In this document: one piece after another, positions 53,397 through 61,424 of the stretch
Layout: each line of letters opens with the position of its first letter
How positions within the stretch are numbered: position 1 is the first letter of the stretch
Position numbers and translations under genes: made by a program
Origin: Cystobacter fuscus
Lineage (GTDB): Bacteria > Myxococcota > Myxococcia > Myxococcales > Myxococcaceae
Reading direction: 5' to 3'
Length of the DNA: 64,000 nucleotides
Assembly (NCBI RefSeq): GCF_002305875.1
Contig: NZ_CP022098.1
Span: 1,116,001-1,180,000, forward strand
Notes under the pieces: model-generated
What the model saw: the letters and a program-made list of their open reading frames with translations, nothing else
What the model was told of the DNA's origin: nothing
Databases searched by the model: none

Positions 53397-56300
53397 TCAC
53401 GCGGGGCGCAGGCCCTCGAGGTCCCTCACCAGCTCGGAAAAGAGGATGGCATCCAGTGTGCCCCAGGCCTGGAGTCCCTCGTCGCCCCAGGTGTTGTCCC
53501 GGCGTACCTGCACCACGCCGAGTTCCTGCTCGGGGGACTCGGAGAGCATGCCCGTGTAGAGGCCCGGATTGAGATCGAGCTCGGCCGTGTGGTCGTCCCC
53601 CAGCGGCTTCTCCATCCAGCACGACACGCCGCCGTCCTGGGGGGCGCCACGCCGCCAGCCGCGCGCCTCCAGGCCCAGCACCTTTCCGGTGGGGACCTTG
53701 ACGCCCTTCACCCGCTCGAGCTTCCTGGCCTCGCGCTCCGCCGGCTCCATCGCGAAGGTGGGGCGGCCGAGCTGGGCGAAGGGTTGCAGCAGTTGGTAGT
53801 CGGCGAGGATCTGTCCCCACGCGCCCGCCGTCTTCCCGTCCAGCTCCAGCGCATGGGGCAGGCCCACGAGGGCCTCATCGGGCAGTGTCCAGGTGTCCTC
53901 GCTCGGGTCGGCGAAGGTGCGGTCCTCGGCGACGCGGAAGGTGTCCTTCAGCGTGCCCTCGGGCGAGTACGTGCCCCACACCAGCCGGCGCACCACGTGG
54001 ATGAGCAGCGGGTGCTCGACGAAGAAGCGGCGGAAGACCTCCGGGCTCCAGCGGCGCCGGGCGCACATGGCCAGCTCCAGGCGGAGGATCTGGGTGGTCG
54101 CGGCCGTCTTGGCGTCCTTCTTGAGGGCCTTCCACCGCTCCACGGCTGCGTTCGCCTTCTCCGCGTCATCCTTCTGGCCGGGCTTGGGCAGGTCCTTGAG
54201 CCGGGCGCCGGAGGCGTCCTTGACGAAGGGCTTGAGCTGCTCGTCGAAGCCCACGGTGAAGGTGCGCTCGCCGAAGTCCAGGGCGAGCGAGCCGCTCTCG
54301 TCCAGCCCGAGGTCGGGCACGAGCCGGTCGGCCAGCTCCTGGCGGGTGAGGCCCCGTGCCTCGGCGATCTGCTCGATCTTCTCCTGGGCCTTCTGTTGCA
54401 GGCCCTTGAACTTCACCTTCTCGGCGATGCCGTTGAGGTAGATGAGCGTGACGTCGGTGCCGATGGTGGCCAGCACGTCGAGCCCCATGACGGCGCGGGC
54501 GTGAGCGGTCTCGCCGGGCCACACGCGGATGAGCGGGGCGAGCTTGCGCGCGGTGTCGTCATCGCCGAGCGGGCCGAGCGCCTGGAAGGCCCAGGACTCC
54601 TTGCTCGGAGCACCCACCGCCATCCAGGACTCGAAGAGGCTCCAGGCGAAGCGGGCGAGGCTGGCGGGGTCGCACGCGGCTTTTACCTGCTCCAGGCCCG
54701 CGTAGGGCGCATCCAGGGAGGAGATGGCGAGCAGGGTCGCGAGTTCCCGGATGGCCGCGAGGGGCAGCTTCGCGGAGCGATCGCGGAGCAGGGGCCGGGG
54801 CAGCCCATCGAGGCCGAGGTTCTCGGGCAGGGTGGGGAGCTTCGCGGGAAAGAGGTTGAGCGGATCGAAGGCGAGGATGCGCCCCACGGCCTCGCGCACC
54901 TGGGGGGACACGCGGCCGGCCACGTCGAGCACGGTGGCTTCCTGGCCGTTGGAGGCGAGCAGGCGCAGGGCGGCGCAGGCGGCGTCCTTGGCCTTGCCGG
55001 GCTTGCCGAGCGCGGGGACGAGGAGTCCGGCGGTGGCGTGCTCGGGGTGGCGTAGCAGCCAGGCGCGGGCGGTGGGGCGGGCCTTCTTGGTGCGGTGGAA
55101 GGCCTCGGCCATCTGGGGGGCGAGCCGGGTCACGGCATAGGGCGTGAGCAGGGCGTAGGTCTCGGTGCCGTGCGTGGTGACGAAGTCGGCGATGGTGGGG
55201 AGCGCGGCGAGGCCCAGCCGCGCGATGATGGCGGGGAGCCACTGCTCCTCGTAGCGGTTGAGCTGGAGCCCGTCGAGGTGGGCGAGGGCGAGCGCTTCCG
55301 GAGCGTAGACGAAGAAACGGATGTCCAGCCGCCCCTTGGCGCGGGCGAGGTCCACCTTTCCGCTCAGCAGCGCCTGCTCTTCCGGGGTGCTGCCGTAGGG
55401 TTTGTACTCCCAGCCCTTGCGCCGCGACCATTCGGCCTGTTCGCCCTCGCGCCACACGAGCGCGTCGGGAAGCGCGGGGGGTACCACTCCGTCGAGCACG
55501 GGGAGCGCCTCGGGCTTCTGGCTCGAGCGCCAGGGGGGACGGGCGAGAACGGGAGGGAGCTGCTCGGGAGCCGCGTCGGGGACGTCGGGGCCGAGCTGGG
55601 CTTGGAGGCGGGCCACCACCTCGCGTGCCTCGTCGGACAGGAGGGGGAGGGCGGCTCGAGTGGCGTCGGGCTCGCGGCGCAGCAGGTGGCCGAGGATGGA
55701 GCGCGCCTGATCGCCTTCCTTGCCCCGGAGGGAGGCCCGGGGAGTGATGAGCCGCAGCGCGCGGTGGGGCCAGCGCACGGTCGCCTCGATGAGGAACGGG
55801 AGCGCCTCCTTCTCGGCGTCGAGCAGCAGTTGCATCGCCTCGTCCGTGTTGATGCTCGCGGTGATCTCGGCCCAGACCCGCACCGCTTCGGCTCCCATGG
55901 GCTTGGGCTGGAGTTCACGCAGGAGCGCGAGGCTGTGCACGCCCATGCCATCGAGCAGCGAGGCCAGGTGGCCATTAGGCTCGCGCAGCAGATTCCAGAC
56001 GTCTACCTGGGGGATGATCGGGGAGAGCGTGTCGGGCTCCGAGACGCTGCTCAGGATGAAGGGGATTCCAGGCTCCTGGGCCGTGATGAACTCCTCGGCC
56101 TGTTCTTGCACCCAGGAGGTCTCCGTGGGGAAGAGGAAGGCGGAGGCGTCGCGGCGCACCTTGGAGTCGCGCAGGAGGGCGGCGGCGTCACGAGCGGCCT
56201 GGTAGCCCGCGTCATCCGTCTGGGTGGCGAGCAGGGCCCGCAGGCGGGGCAGGCCGCGCAGGTGGCCGCGCGACAGGAGGTTGTAGTGCTGGTGCTGGGG

Positions 56301-57095
56301 TTGGGTGTTCACGCCCCGCCGGGCCTGGAGCGCCTTCGCCCCCGTCAGATACAGGTCCAGGGAGAGGAGCGCGGCGCGCGTGGCGTGGACGGGCCCGCCC
56401 AGGGCGAAGAGCAGATCGATGATGGGCTCGTGGCGGGGGACCTTGTTCCAGGACTCCTGGTACTGGAGGAAGATGACCAGGACGGCGTCCTCCTCGGGCG
56501 TGCCGAGCGAGGGCTCGGGGCGGGAGATGCGCTCGGCGACGGCGCGGGTCTCGGCGGTGCGGTTGTTCTTGTGCGTGTCCTCGGGGATGAGCCCGGGGGG
56601 GACGCGCTCGAGGAAGTCCTCGCGCACCAGGGCCCAGGACTTCTTCACGGGGGCGAGCGGACGCATCGGCGCGGCGACACCGCCCCGGCGGGGATACACG
56701 CGGCGCAGGAGGGCCTCGGTCCAGGCGATGGGGGCGTCCGGGTCGGCGGCGGGTGGAGGCGGGACCGGTGCCTCGGGGGCGGTGGAGGCGGGTGCCTCGG
56801 ATGGAGGCGGGGACGCGGCGGCCCTGGCCTTCTTCGCGGGCGCGGGTGGAGGCGGACTCGCGGAGGGCGGTGCCGCGGCGCTGGGAGTGCTGCCCACCTC
56901 CGCGTAGCCCTTCTTCTGCTTCTCGGCGATGAGCTTGTCCTGCTCGGCCCGGGCCTTTTCGGCGGAGGGGAAGGACTTCTGCTGGGTCTGCCCGCTCGTG
57001 CCGATGCGCCCCCATCGCACGGTGAAGCCGGTGTCCCCCGCTTCAATCTCCCAGAACTTCCTCGACGAGCCCTCGACCAGTTCGAAGCGACGCAT
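53397..57095 (-). CDS. WGR-DUF4132 protein (YehI-like)
   Basis: A 1,232-residue protein, first in the five-gene operon. The N-terminal WGR domain (about 1-75) carries the family motif VRWGRIGTSGQTQ near 27-40; WGR domains bind nucleic acids in PARP and related proteins. A charged Pro/Ala linker (about 75-140) follows. The long helical repeat region and a DUF4132 C-terminal domain match E. coli YehI (MolR). The start 57095 is chosen because the WGR begins immediately and GGAGA lies upstream; an ATG at 57194 adds 33 residues of no recognised type. It gives the system a nucleic-acid-binding component. Function is unknown. Confidence 0.85.
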   Translation of the reverse strand: MRRFELVEGSSRKFWEIEAGDTGFTVRWGRIGTSGQTQQKSFPSAEKARAEQDKLIAEKQKKGYAEVGSTPSAAAPPSASPPPPAPAKKARAAASPPPSEAPASTAPEAPVPPPPAADPDAPIAWTEALLRRVYPRRGGVAAPMRPLAPVKKSWALVREDFLERVPPGLIPEDTHKNNRTAETRAVAERISRPEPSLGTPEEDAVLVIFLQYQESWNKVPRHEPIIDLLFALGGPVHATRAALLSLDLYLTGAKALQARRGVNTQPQHQHYNLLSRGHLRGLPRLRALLATQTDDAGYQAARDAAALLRDSKVRRDASAFLFPTETSWVQEQAEEFITAQEPGIPFILSSVSEPDTLSPIIPQVDVWNLLREPNGHLASLLDGMGVHSLALLRELQPKPMGAEAVRVWAEITASINTDEAMQLLLDAEKEALPFLIEATVRWPHRALRLITPRASLRGKEGDQARSILGHLLRREPDATRAALPLLSDEAREVVARLQAQLGPDVPDAAPEQLPPVLARPPWRSSQKPEALPVLDGVVPPALPDALVWREGEQAEWSRRKGWEYKPYGSTPEEQALLSGKVDLARAKGRLDIRFFVYAPEALALAHLDGLQLNRYEEQWLPAIIARLGLAALPTIADFVTTHGTETYALLTPYAVTRLAPQMAEAFHRTKKARPTARAWLLRHPEHATAGLLVPALGKPGKAKDAACAALRLLASNGQEATVLDVAGRVSPQVREAVGRILAFDPLNLFPAKLPTLPENLGLDGLPRPLLRDRSAKLPLAAIRELATLLAISSLDAPYAGLEQVKAACDPASLARFAWSLFESWMAVGAPSKESWAFQALGPLGDDDTARKLAPLIRVWPGETAHARAVMGLDVLATIGTDVTLIYLNGIAEKVKFKGLQQKAQEKIEQIAEARGLTRQELADRLVPDLGLDESGSLALDFGERTFTVGFDEQLKPFVKDASGARLKDLPKPGQKDDAEKANAAVERWKALKKDAKTAATTQILRLELAMCARRRWSPEVFRRFFVEHPLLIHVVRRLVWGTYSPEGTLKDTFRVAEDRTFADPSEDTWTLPDEALVGLPHALELDGKTAGAWGQILADYQLLQPFAQLGRPTFAMEPAEREARKLERVKGVKVPTGKVLGLEARGWRRGAPQDGGVSCWMEKPLGDDHTAELDLNPGLYTGMLSESPEQELGVVQVRRDNTWGDEGLQAWGTLDAILFSELVRDLEGLRPA

Positions 57096-57277
57096 TGCAG
57101 TCTCCGCGAGAACCAAGACCGTAGCGCACCACCCCCACCCGGCGGCGGGCCAGGGGATGCCTTTTTGCAATCCGGGGCGCGACTGGGCTAGCAATACGGC
57201 CCTCCGCCCGGGCCTGGACGTGGCGACGCACGCTCGACCCTGCTCCGGCCCTCATTCCCTCTGGAGAGCACCTCGTT

Positions 57278-57742
57278 ATGTCCGAAGAGAAGAGCAAGCC
57301 CGAAGGCAAGAAGCTGCGGCGCCCCATCGACGACGTTCGCGACGAGCTGTTGAAGGATCCGGACGTGAAGGAGCAGGCCCGTCTGCTCCAGATCCCCGTG
57401 GAGCAGTACGTGGAGAAGATCCTCGACTACGCCTCCCATCCGGAGAAGCCGCCCGCGATCATGATCGTCCCGGACGAGGCGCTCAAGAAAGAGGACCCCA
57501 GCATTCCGACCGTCGCCGAGGTCGAGAACCACATGCAGAAGCTGGTCAAGGGAGAGATCCCCATCATCCCCGGCCAGGCGACGGATGGCTTCAACAAGGG
57601 CCCCACGCCGGCGCAGTACCAGCGCACGCTCGGCGGCGAGGATTCCGTCCCCTACAAGATTCCCCCGAAGTCCGACGCCGCGTCCAAGGAGCTGTCTCAG
57701 GAACTGGAACTCCAGCGCCCCAAGCCCAAGTTCAAGCCCTGA
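57278..57742 (+). CDS. Hypothetical protein
   Basis: A 154-residue hydrophilic protein with many Pro and Lys, no cysteine, no signal and no membrane segment. GGAGAG lies about 10 bases before the ATG. Helices occupy the first half; the second half is Pro-rich with several PxxP stretches. Its gene lies divergent from the WGR gene. No family is recognised. It is followed by the leader of the Gly-rich 148-residue gene. Confidence 0.65.
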   Translation: MSEEKSKPEGKKLRRPIDDVRDELLKDPDVKEQARLLQIPVEQYVEKILDYASHPEKPPAIMIVPDEALKKEDPSIPTVAEVENHMQKLVKGEIPIIPGQATDGFNKGPTPAQYQRTLGGEDSVPYKIPPKSDAASKELSQELELQRPKPKFKP

Positions 57743-57801
57743 GCTTCTCGCGGGAGCATGCCCATCCCCTTGATCTCCCAAGCATTTTCAAAAAAGGCGA
57801 A

Positions 57802-57896
57802 ATTCTCGGGGGATCAGGAAACAAATAATCAGGGCGCGCGAGAATCCTTTTGTCAGTAGCACTTACGGCCGCTGCGGCGGCCCCTCGAAAAGGATT
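57802..57896 (+). promoter_or_regulatory. Structured 5' leader that can hide the Shine-Dalgarno
   Basis: AATCCTTTT (57843-57851) pairs perfectly with AAAAGGATT (57888-57896), and the latter contains the AAGGA ribosome site of the gene at 57902. Inside the loop, GGCCGC (57867-57872) pairs with GCGGCC (57877-57882). An alternative pairing, ATTCTCG (57802-57808) with CGAGAAT (57839-57845), shares three bases with the outer stem. This makes the leader a candidate thermosensor or switch. It is a visual prediction only. Confidence 0.5.
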
Positions 57897-57901
57897 TCAT
57901 C

Positions 57902-58348
57902 ATGGGTTTCATCGGCGGCAAGGATGGTCTCCTCGGCGGACTCGGTAAGGCTTTCGGCAAGATCGCCAGCTTCGCGGCTCCCATCGTCTCCATGGTCAAC
58001 CCCTTGGCGGGCGCGGCCCTGGGCTTCGCGGGCAACCTCGCGAGCGGCAAGAGCCTGACGCAGTCGCTGTTCAGCGCGGCCTCCAGCCTCATCCCCGGAG
58101 GTGGCGGCGGAGCAGGAGTGTTCGGCAACCTGCTGGGCAAGTTCGGCGGGGCCGCGGGGTTCCTGGACGGCGCGGGCGGCAACAGCATCCTGAGCTCCGC
58201 GCTCAACCTGGCCACCGGCAAGAAGGGCGTGACGGACGTGCTGGGCCAGCTGATGGGCAACTTCGCCCAGAAGGGCCTGAGCCAGCTCGGCCTGAACAAC
58301 GCGACGGAGCTCGCCGCCCAGCGCATGGCCCAGATGCTGCTGCAGTAA
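57902..58348 (+). CDS. Gly/Ala-rich amphipathic protein
   Basis: A 148-residue protein without cysteine, rich in Gly, Ala, Leu and Ser, with repeated short amphipathic segments (FIGG, LGKAFGKI, LLGKFGG) and a glycine run near residue 70. No classical signal peptide or clear single membrane helix is present, so it could be a self-assembling or membrane-active protein, or a phage-tail-like structural piece; I see no decisive family. AAGGA precedes the ATG by 7 bases and is inside a hairpin, so its translation may be controlled. A strong terminator follows at 58374-58415. Upstream DNA is locally AT-rich. Confidence 0.65.
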   Translation: MGFIGGKDGLLGGLGKAFGKIASFAAPIVSMVNPLAGAALGFAGNLASGKSLTQSLFSAASSLIPGGGGGAGVFGNLLGKFGGAAGFLDGAGGNSILSSALNLATGKKGVTDVLGQLMGNFAQKGLSQLGLNNATELAAQRMAQMLLQ

Positions 58349-58373
58349 ATCCAGAGCGCCAGCATTCTCACCC

Positions 58374-58415
58374 ACGGGCCCGGGAGGAATTTCCTCTCCG
58401 GGCCCGTCGTGTTTT
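58374..58415 (+). terminator. Rho-independent terminator
   Basis: ACGGGCCCGG (58374-58383) pairs with CCGGGCCCGT (58398-58407), with a second inner GAGGA/TCCTC stem, and a TTTT run begins 5 bases after the stem. It ends the Gly/Ala-rich gene's transcript and separates it from ung. Confidence 0.82.
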
Positions 58416-58530
58416 GGGGTACTGCTTGGGCGCCGAGGGTCCTCCATCCGACTTTTCAGGCACTCGGGCACGAGCTGACCGCGCGAGTCGGGTAGAGGGG
58501 CCTCATCGACACGTGAGTCGTGGAGGCACG

Positions 58531-59214
58531 ATGAGTTCGTTGAAGAGCCTGCTCCCCGAGGAGTGGCGCGAGGCGTTGGGGGATGTCCTGGCGAGCCCGG
58601 GGTTCCGGCAACTGGAGGAGTTCGTGGCGCGCGAGCGCCAGCAGCACAAGGTGTATCCGCCCGAGGAGGATCTGTTCTCGGCCTTCCGGTTGACGCCGTA
58701 CGGCCAGGTGAAGGTCCTCATCCTCGGGCAGGATCCGTATCACGGGGCGGGACAGGCGCACGGGTTGGCGTTCTCGGTGCGGCCGGGCGTCAAGCCTCCG
58801 CCCTCGTTGGTGAACATCTTCAAGGAGCTCCAGTCGGACCTGGGGTTGCCCCGGCCGAAGGAGGGCTCGCTGGTGCAGTGGGCCGAGCGGGGCGTGTTTC
58901 TGCTCAACGCGGTGCTGACGGTGCGCGAGGCCGAGCCCAACTCCCATGCGGGACGCGGCTGGGAAGCCTTCACGGACGCGGTCATCCGGGCGGTGAGCGA
59001 GCAGCCGGAGCCGGTCGTGTTCGTGCTGTGGGGCAGCTATGCCCAGAAGAAGGAGGCGCTCATCGACGAGCGCCGACATGCGGTGATCAAGGGTCCGCAC
59101 CCCTCGCCGCTGTCGGCCAGTCGGGGCTTCTTCGGCAGCAAGCCCTTCAGCCTCGCCAACGCGGAGCTGGAGAAGCGCGGGCGCGCGCCCGTGGATTGGC
59201 GGCTGCCAGGGTGA
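58531..59214 (+). CDS. ung: Uracil-DNA glycosylase
   Basis: A 227-residue family 1 UDG that removes uracil from DNA. It has GQDPYH at 66-71 with catalytic Asp68, the Phe/Asn-binding loop, and HPSPLS at 190-195 with the catalytic His190; length matches the family (about 225). The ATG at 58531 has GGAGG 6 bases upstream; the open frame to 58414 runs through a terminator and is ignored. It is monocistronic as far as can be seen, sitting between that terminator and the next gene. Confidence 0.95.
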   Translation: MSSLKSLLPEEWREALGDVLASPGFRQLEEFVARERQQHKVYPPEEDLFSAFRLTPYGQVKVLILGQDPYHGAGQAHGLAFSVRPGVKPPPSLVNIFKELQSDLGLPRPKEGSLVQWAERGVFLLNAVLTVREAEPNSHAGRGWEAFTDAVIRAVSEQPEPVVFVLWGSYAQKKEALIDERRHAVIKGPHPSPLSASRGFFGSKPFSLANAELEKRGRAPVDWRLPG

Positions 59215-59265
59215 GGGGCGCCCCCGCGAGCGTGTTGCCTCGCGACTGGTTAGAGTCCCCTCACC

Positions 59266-60087
59266 ATGGCGAAGACCTCACCCCGCAAGGCCCCGGCGAG
59301 CCCGAAGAAGGCCGCCGCGGCTCCGAAGAAGAGCGCCGCTTCCGCGAAGAAGCGCCCCTCGTCCGTGAAGAAGCCGGTGGCCCCGGCGCGGCCGGCCGCG
59401 GCGAAGAAGAAGGCCCGGGCCCCGGTGCCGCCCTCCGCTCCGGTGGAGGTGCTTCCCCCCGCCTCCTCCTTCCCCGAGTTCGTGGCCGAACCCGTGGCGG
59501 AGTCCGTGTCCGAGCAGAAGGCGCTGCCCTCGGGTGAGGCCTCGGGCGGCGTCGCGTTCCCCTTCGAGATCGATCCCAAGCGCATCGAGGAGGGCCTGAA
59601 CAAGCTGCGCGGGGAGGTCATCCACTGGGCGAACAAGGGCCGCTACACGAAGGTGCGCTTCAAGTTCCGCGGCAAGCAACTGCTGCCGGACCTGCCCATC
59701 GCCGCCGTGGCCGCCGCCGAGGGCCTGACCTTCTACTGGGGCGGCATCCTGCGCGCGCTCATCGTCACCGTGGCCGGGGGCAGCCTGCTCCAGGTGGAGC
59801 TCGTCAACGACGCGGACAAGCGCGTGCAGGCCGGCAAGGAGGCCCTGCTCGCCGGAGACCTGGACGAGGCCCTCGCCGCCTTCCGCGAGGCGCTCGCCAT
59901 GGACCGGGACAATGGCGGTGCGCACCTCAACGTGGGGGTGGCCCTCAAGCTGAAGGGAGATCGCGAGGGCGCGCTCGCCGCCTTCGAGCGCGCCAGGGCG
60001 TTGGACCCCGAGGGCCCCCTGGGCGCCGAGGCCGAGCGGCTCGCCGCCCCGCTGCGGCCCAAGGATGTCGCCACCCAGACGGCGTGA
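59266..60087 (+). CDS. Histone H1-like N-tail / TPR protein
   Basis: A 273-residue protein. The first 60 residues are a Lys/Ala/Pro/Ser-rich tail with SPKK-like motifs (PRKAP, SPKKAA, APKK, SAKK, VKKP), typical of histone H1 and of bacterial H1-like or HMGA-like proteins. A Pro-rich spacer follows. Residues about 100-175 form a compact domain of unknown type, and residues about 195-262 form two TPR repeats. So it combines likely DNA binding with a protein-interaction domain. It lies in tandem with the next gene (22-base gap). No family name is known to me; the tail composition could also reflect simple low complexity. Confidence 0.72.
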   Translation: MAKTSPRKAPASPKKAAAAPKKSAASAKKRPSSVKKPVAPARPAAAKKKARAPVPPSAPVEVLPPASSFPEFVAEPVAESVSEQKALPSGEASGGVAFPFEIDPKRIEEGLNKLRGEVIHWANKGRYTKVRFKFRGKQLLPDLPIAAVAAAEGLTFYWGGILRALIVTVAGGSLLQVELVNDADKRVQAGKEALLAGDLDEALAAFREALAMDRDNGGAHLNVGVALKLKGDREGALAAFERARALDPEGPLGAEAERLAAPLRPKDVATQTA

Positions 60088-60109
60088 ATCCGGAGGTATA
60101 CTCCTCCTC

Positions 60110-61264
60110 ATGGCCGCGCCCATCGACGACGAATTCCAGATCCGTCTGGAGGGCCAGTCCGCTCTGCTCGCGCCCGCCCGGGAGCGCTACTACCGCCTGG
60201 TGCTCGCGCTGGCCGAGTCCCGATGGCAGGAGCGGCTGCGGCAGGAGTTGCCCCTGTTGCGCGAGGTGCGGACCCATCAGGACGCACTGGACGCCCTGCT
60301 CGGCCCCGCGCTGCGCCGCGCCCAGGCCGAGGACTGGCCCACCAGCCACCCGACGGTGCGGACCTTGTGGGAAGTGCACTCGCTGCGCGAGCAGCTCGCC
60401 CGGGACGTGGCGCGCAAGCTCGGACGCAGCGCCCAGGAGTCGCTGGCCGGCCTGATGAGCTCCCTGGAGGATTGGCTCATCACCCTGCCCCGCGACGTGC
60501 CCGTCCACCTGCGCGAGCAGACCGCGGCGGAGCTGTTGCCGGACTCCCTGCCCGCGCTGCGCGAGGCCGTGCTGTTCGCCGGGCGCCTCGAGCCGCTCTT
60601 CGCGCACCCGGTGCTGCTCTCCGGGCGGCTGCCCTTCTCGAGCCTGCAGCGAGAGGAGTTGTCCCTGGGGTGGGCCCGGGGCGAGGCGGCGCTGGCCGCG
60701 CTCTGGCGCCGCCTGTCCGGCGTGGACGCACGGGGCTTCATGGTGGCGGAGCTGCGCGAGCGGGCCGCCCTCGCGCCGCGCCGCCCGCCGGGCACCGGCA
60801 CCGAGCGTCTGCTTCACGCGGAGTACTGGTACCAGGAGGCCCGGAGCCGGCTCTTGCACATGGCTCGGCTGCGGCTCGCCCCGCTCGAGCCCGACCCGGC
60901 CGAGTGTCTGGCGGTGATGTGGTGGCTCTTCGAGCGGGAATACGCGCCTCATGTGCGCCTGCACGCCTCGGGGGTGTTGGAGGACGCCCGGGCGGCACTG
61001 TTCGAGGTGGCCTACGAGCTCTGGGACGCGCAGCGGCCGGACATTCCCGAGGACGAGTGCTGGACGCCCGCGCGCTGGGCCCGTCTGGACAAGCTCGCCG
61101 GGCAGGCGGATGAAGGCCGTCATGGCCCGGACGGCGAGCGCGTGTGCGAGGCACTCCGGGAGTTGATCCAACGCCATGGAATGGGCACGCGGGTGTCGCG
61201 CGGATGGTGGGCGCCCTCGCGTCTGACCCGGTTGGTACAACAGGCCCGCGAGGTCCTGGGTTGA
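60110..61264 (+). CDS. Hypothetical protein
   Basis: A 384-residue helical, Arg/Leu/Glu-rich soluble protein with no cysteine pair, signal or membrane segment. ATG 60110 is chosen because GGAGG lies upstream (about 14 bases, a little far); an in-frame codon at 60065 extends into the previous gene's end. It follows the H1-like gene closely. Aligned Leu/Arg heptads suggest a coiled-coil or repeat helical fold. No recognised family. Confidence 0.65.
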   Translation: MAAPIDDEFQIRLEGQSALLAPARERYYRLVLALAESRWQERLRQELPLLREVRTHQDALDALLGPALRRAQAEDWPTSHPTVRTLWEVHSLREQLARDVARKLGRSAQESLAGLMSSLEDWLITLPRDVPVHLREQTAAELLPDSLPALREAVLFAGRLEPLFAHPVLLSGRLPFSSLQREELSLGWARGEAALAALWRRLSGVDARGFMVAELRERAALAPRRPPGTGTERLLHAEYWYQEARSRLLHMARLRLAPLEPDPAECLAVMWWLFEREYAPHVRLHASGVLEDARAALFEVAYELWDAQRPDIPEDECWTPARWARLDKLAGQADEGRHGPDGERVCEALRELIQRHGMGTRVSRGWWAPSRLTRLVQQAREVLG

Positions 61265-61338
61265 GTTCAATGCCCGCCAACCGGGCGGGCTCCGGGTCCT
61301 CTTTCTGGCTCCCCCCCACGTCCCGGGCATCAGCATTG

Positions 61339-61408
61339 TTGACGCTGGAAAATCCGGGGGTTACGTACACCCAATCTCTTGGAGAGGTCCCCTCGGGCGG
61401 GCCTCTCC
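61339..61408 (+). promoter_or_regulatory. Putative gyrA promoter and leader hairpin
   Basis: TTGACG (61339-61344) with TACGTA (61362-61367) at 17-base spacing is a weak promoter candidate. Then GGAGAGG (61381-61387) pairs with CCTCTCC (61402-61408). No Shine-Dalgarno is visible within 12 bases of the gyrA ATG, so the leader may affect translation. Confidence 0.4.
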
Positions 61409-61424
61409 CCTGACCCACGAATTC

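Noticed and set aside
53397-57095. Possible PARP activity from the WGR domain
   Set aside because: No PARP catalytic domain is seen; the WGR is followed by DUF4132 only.
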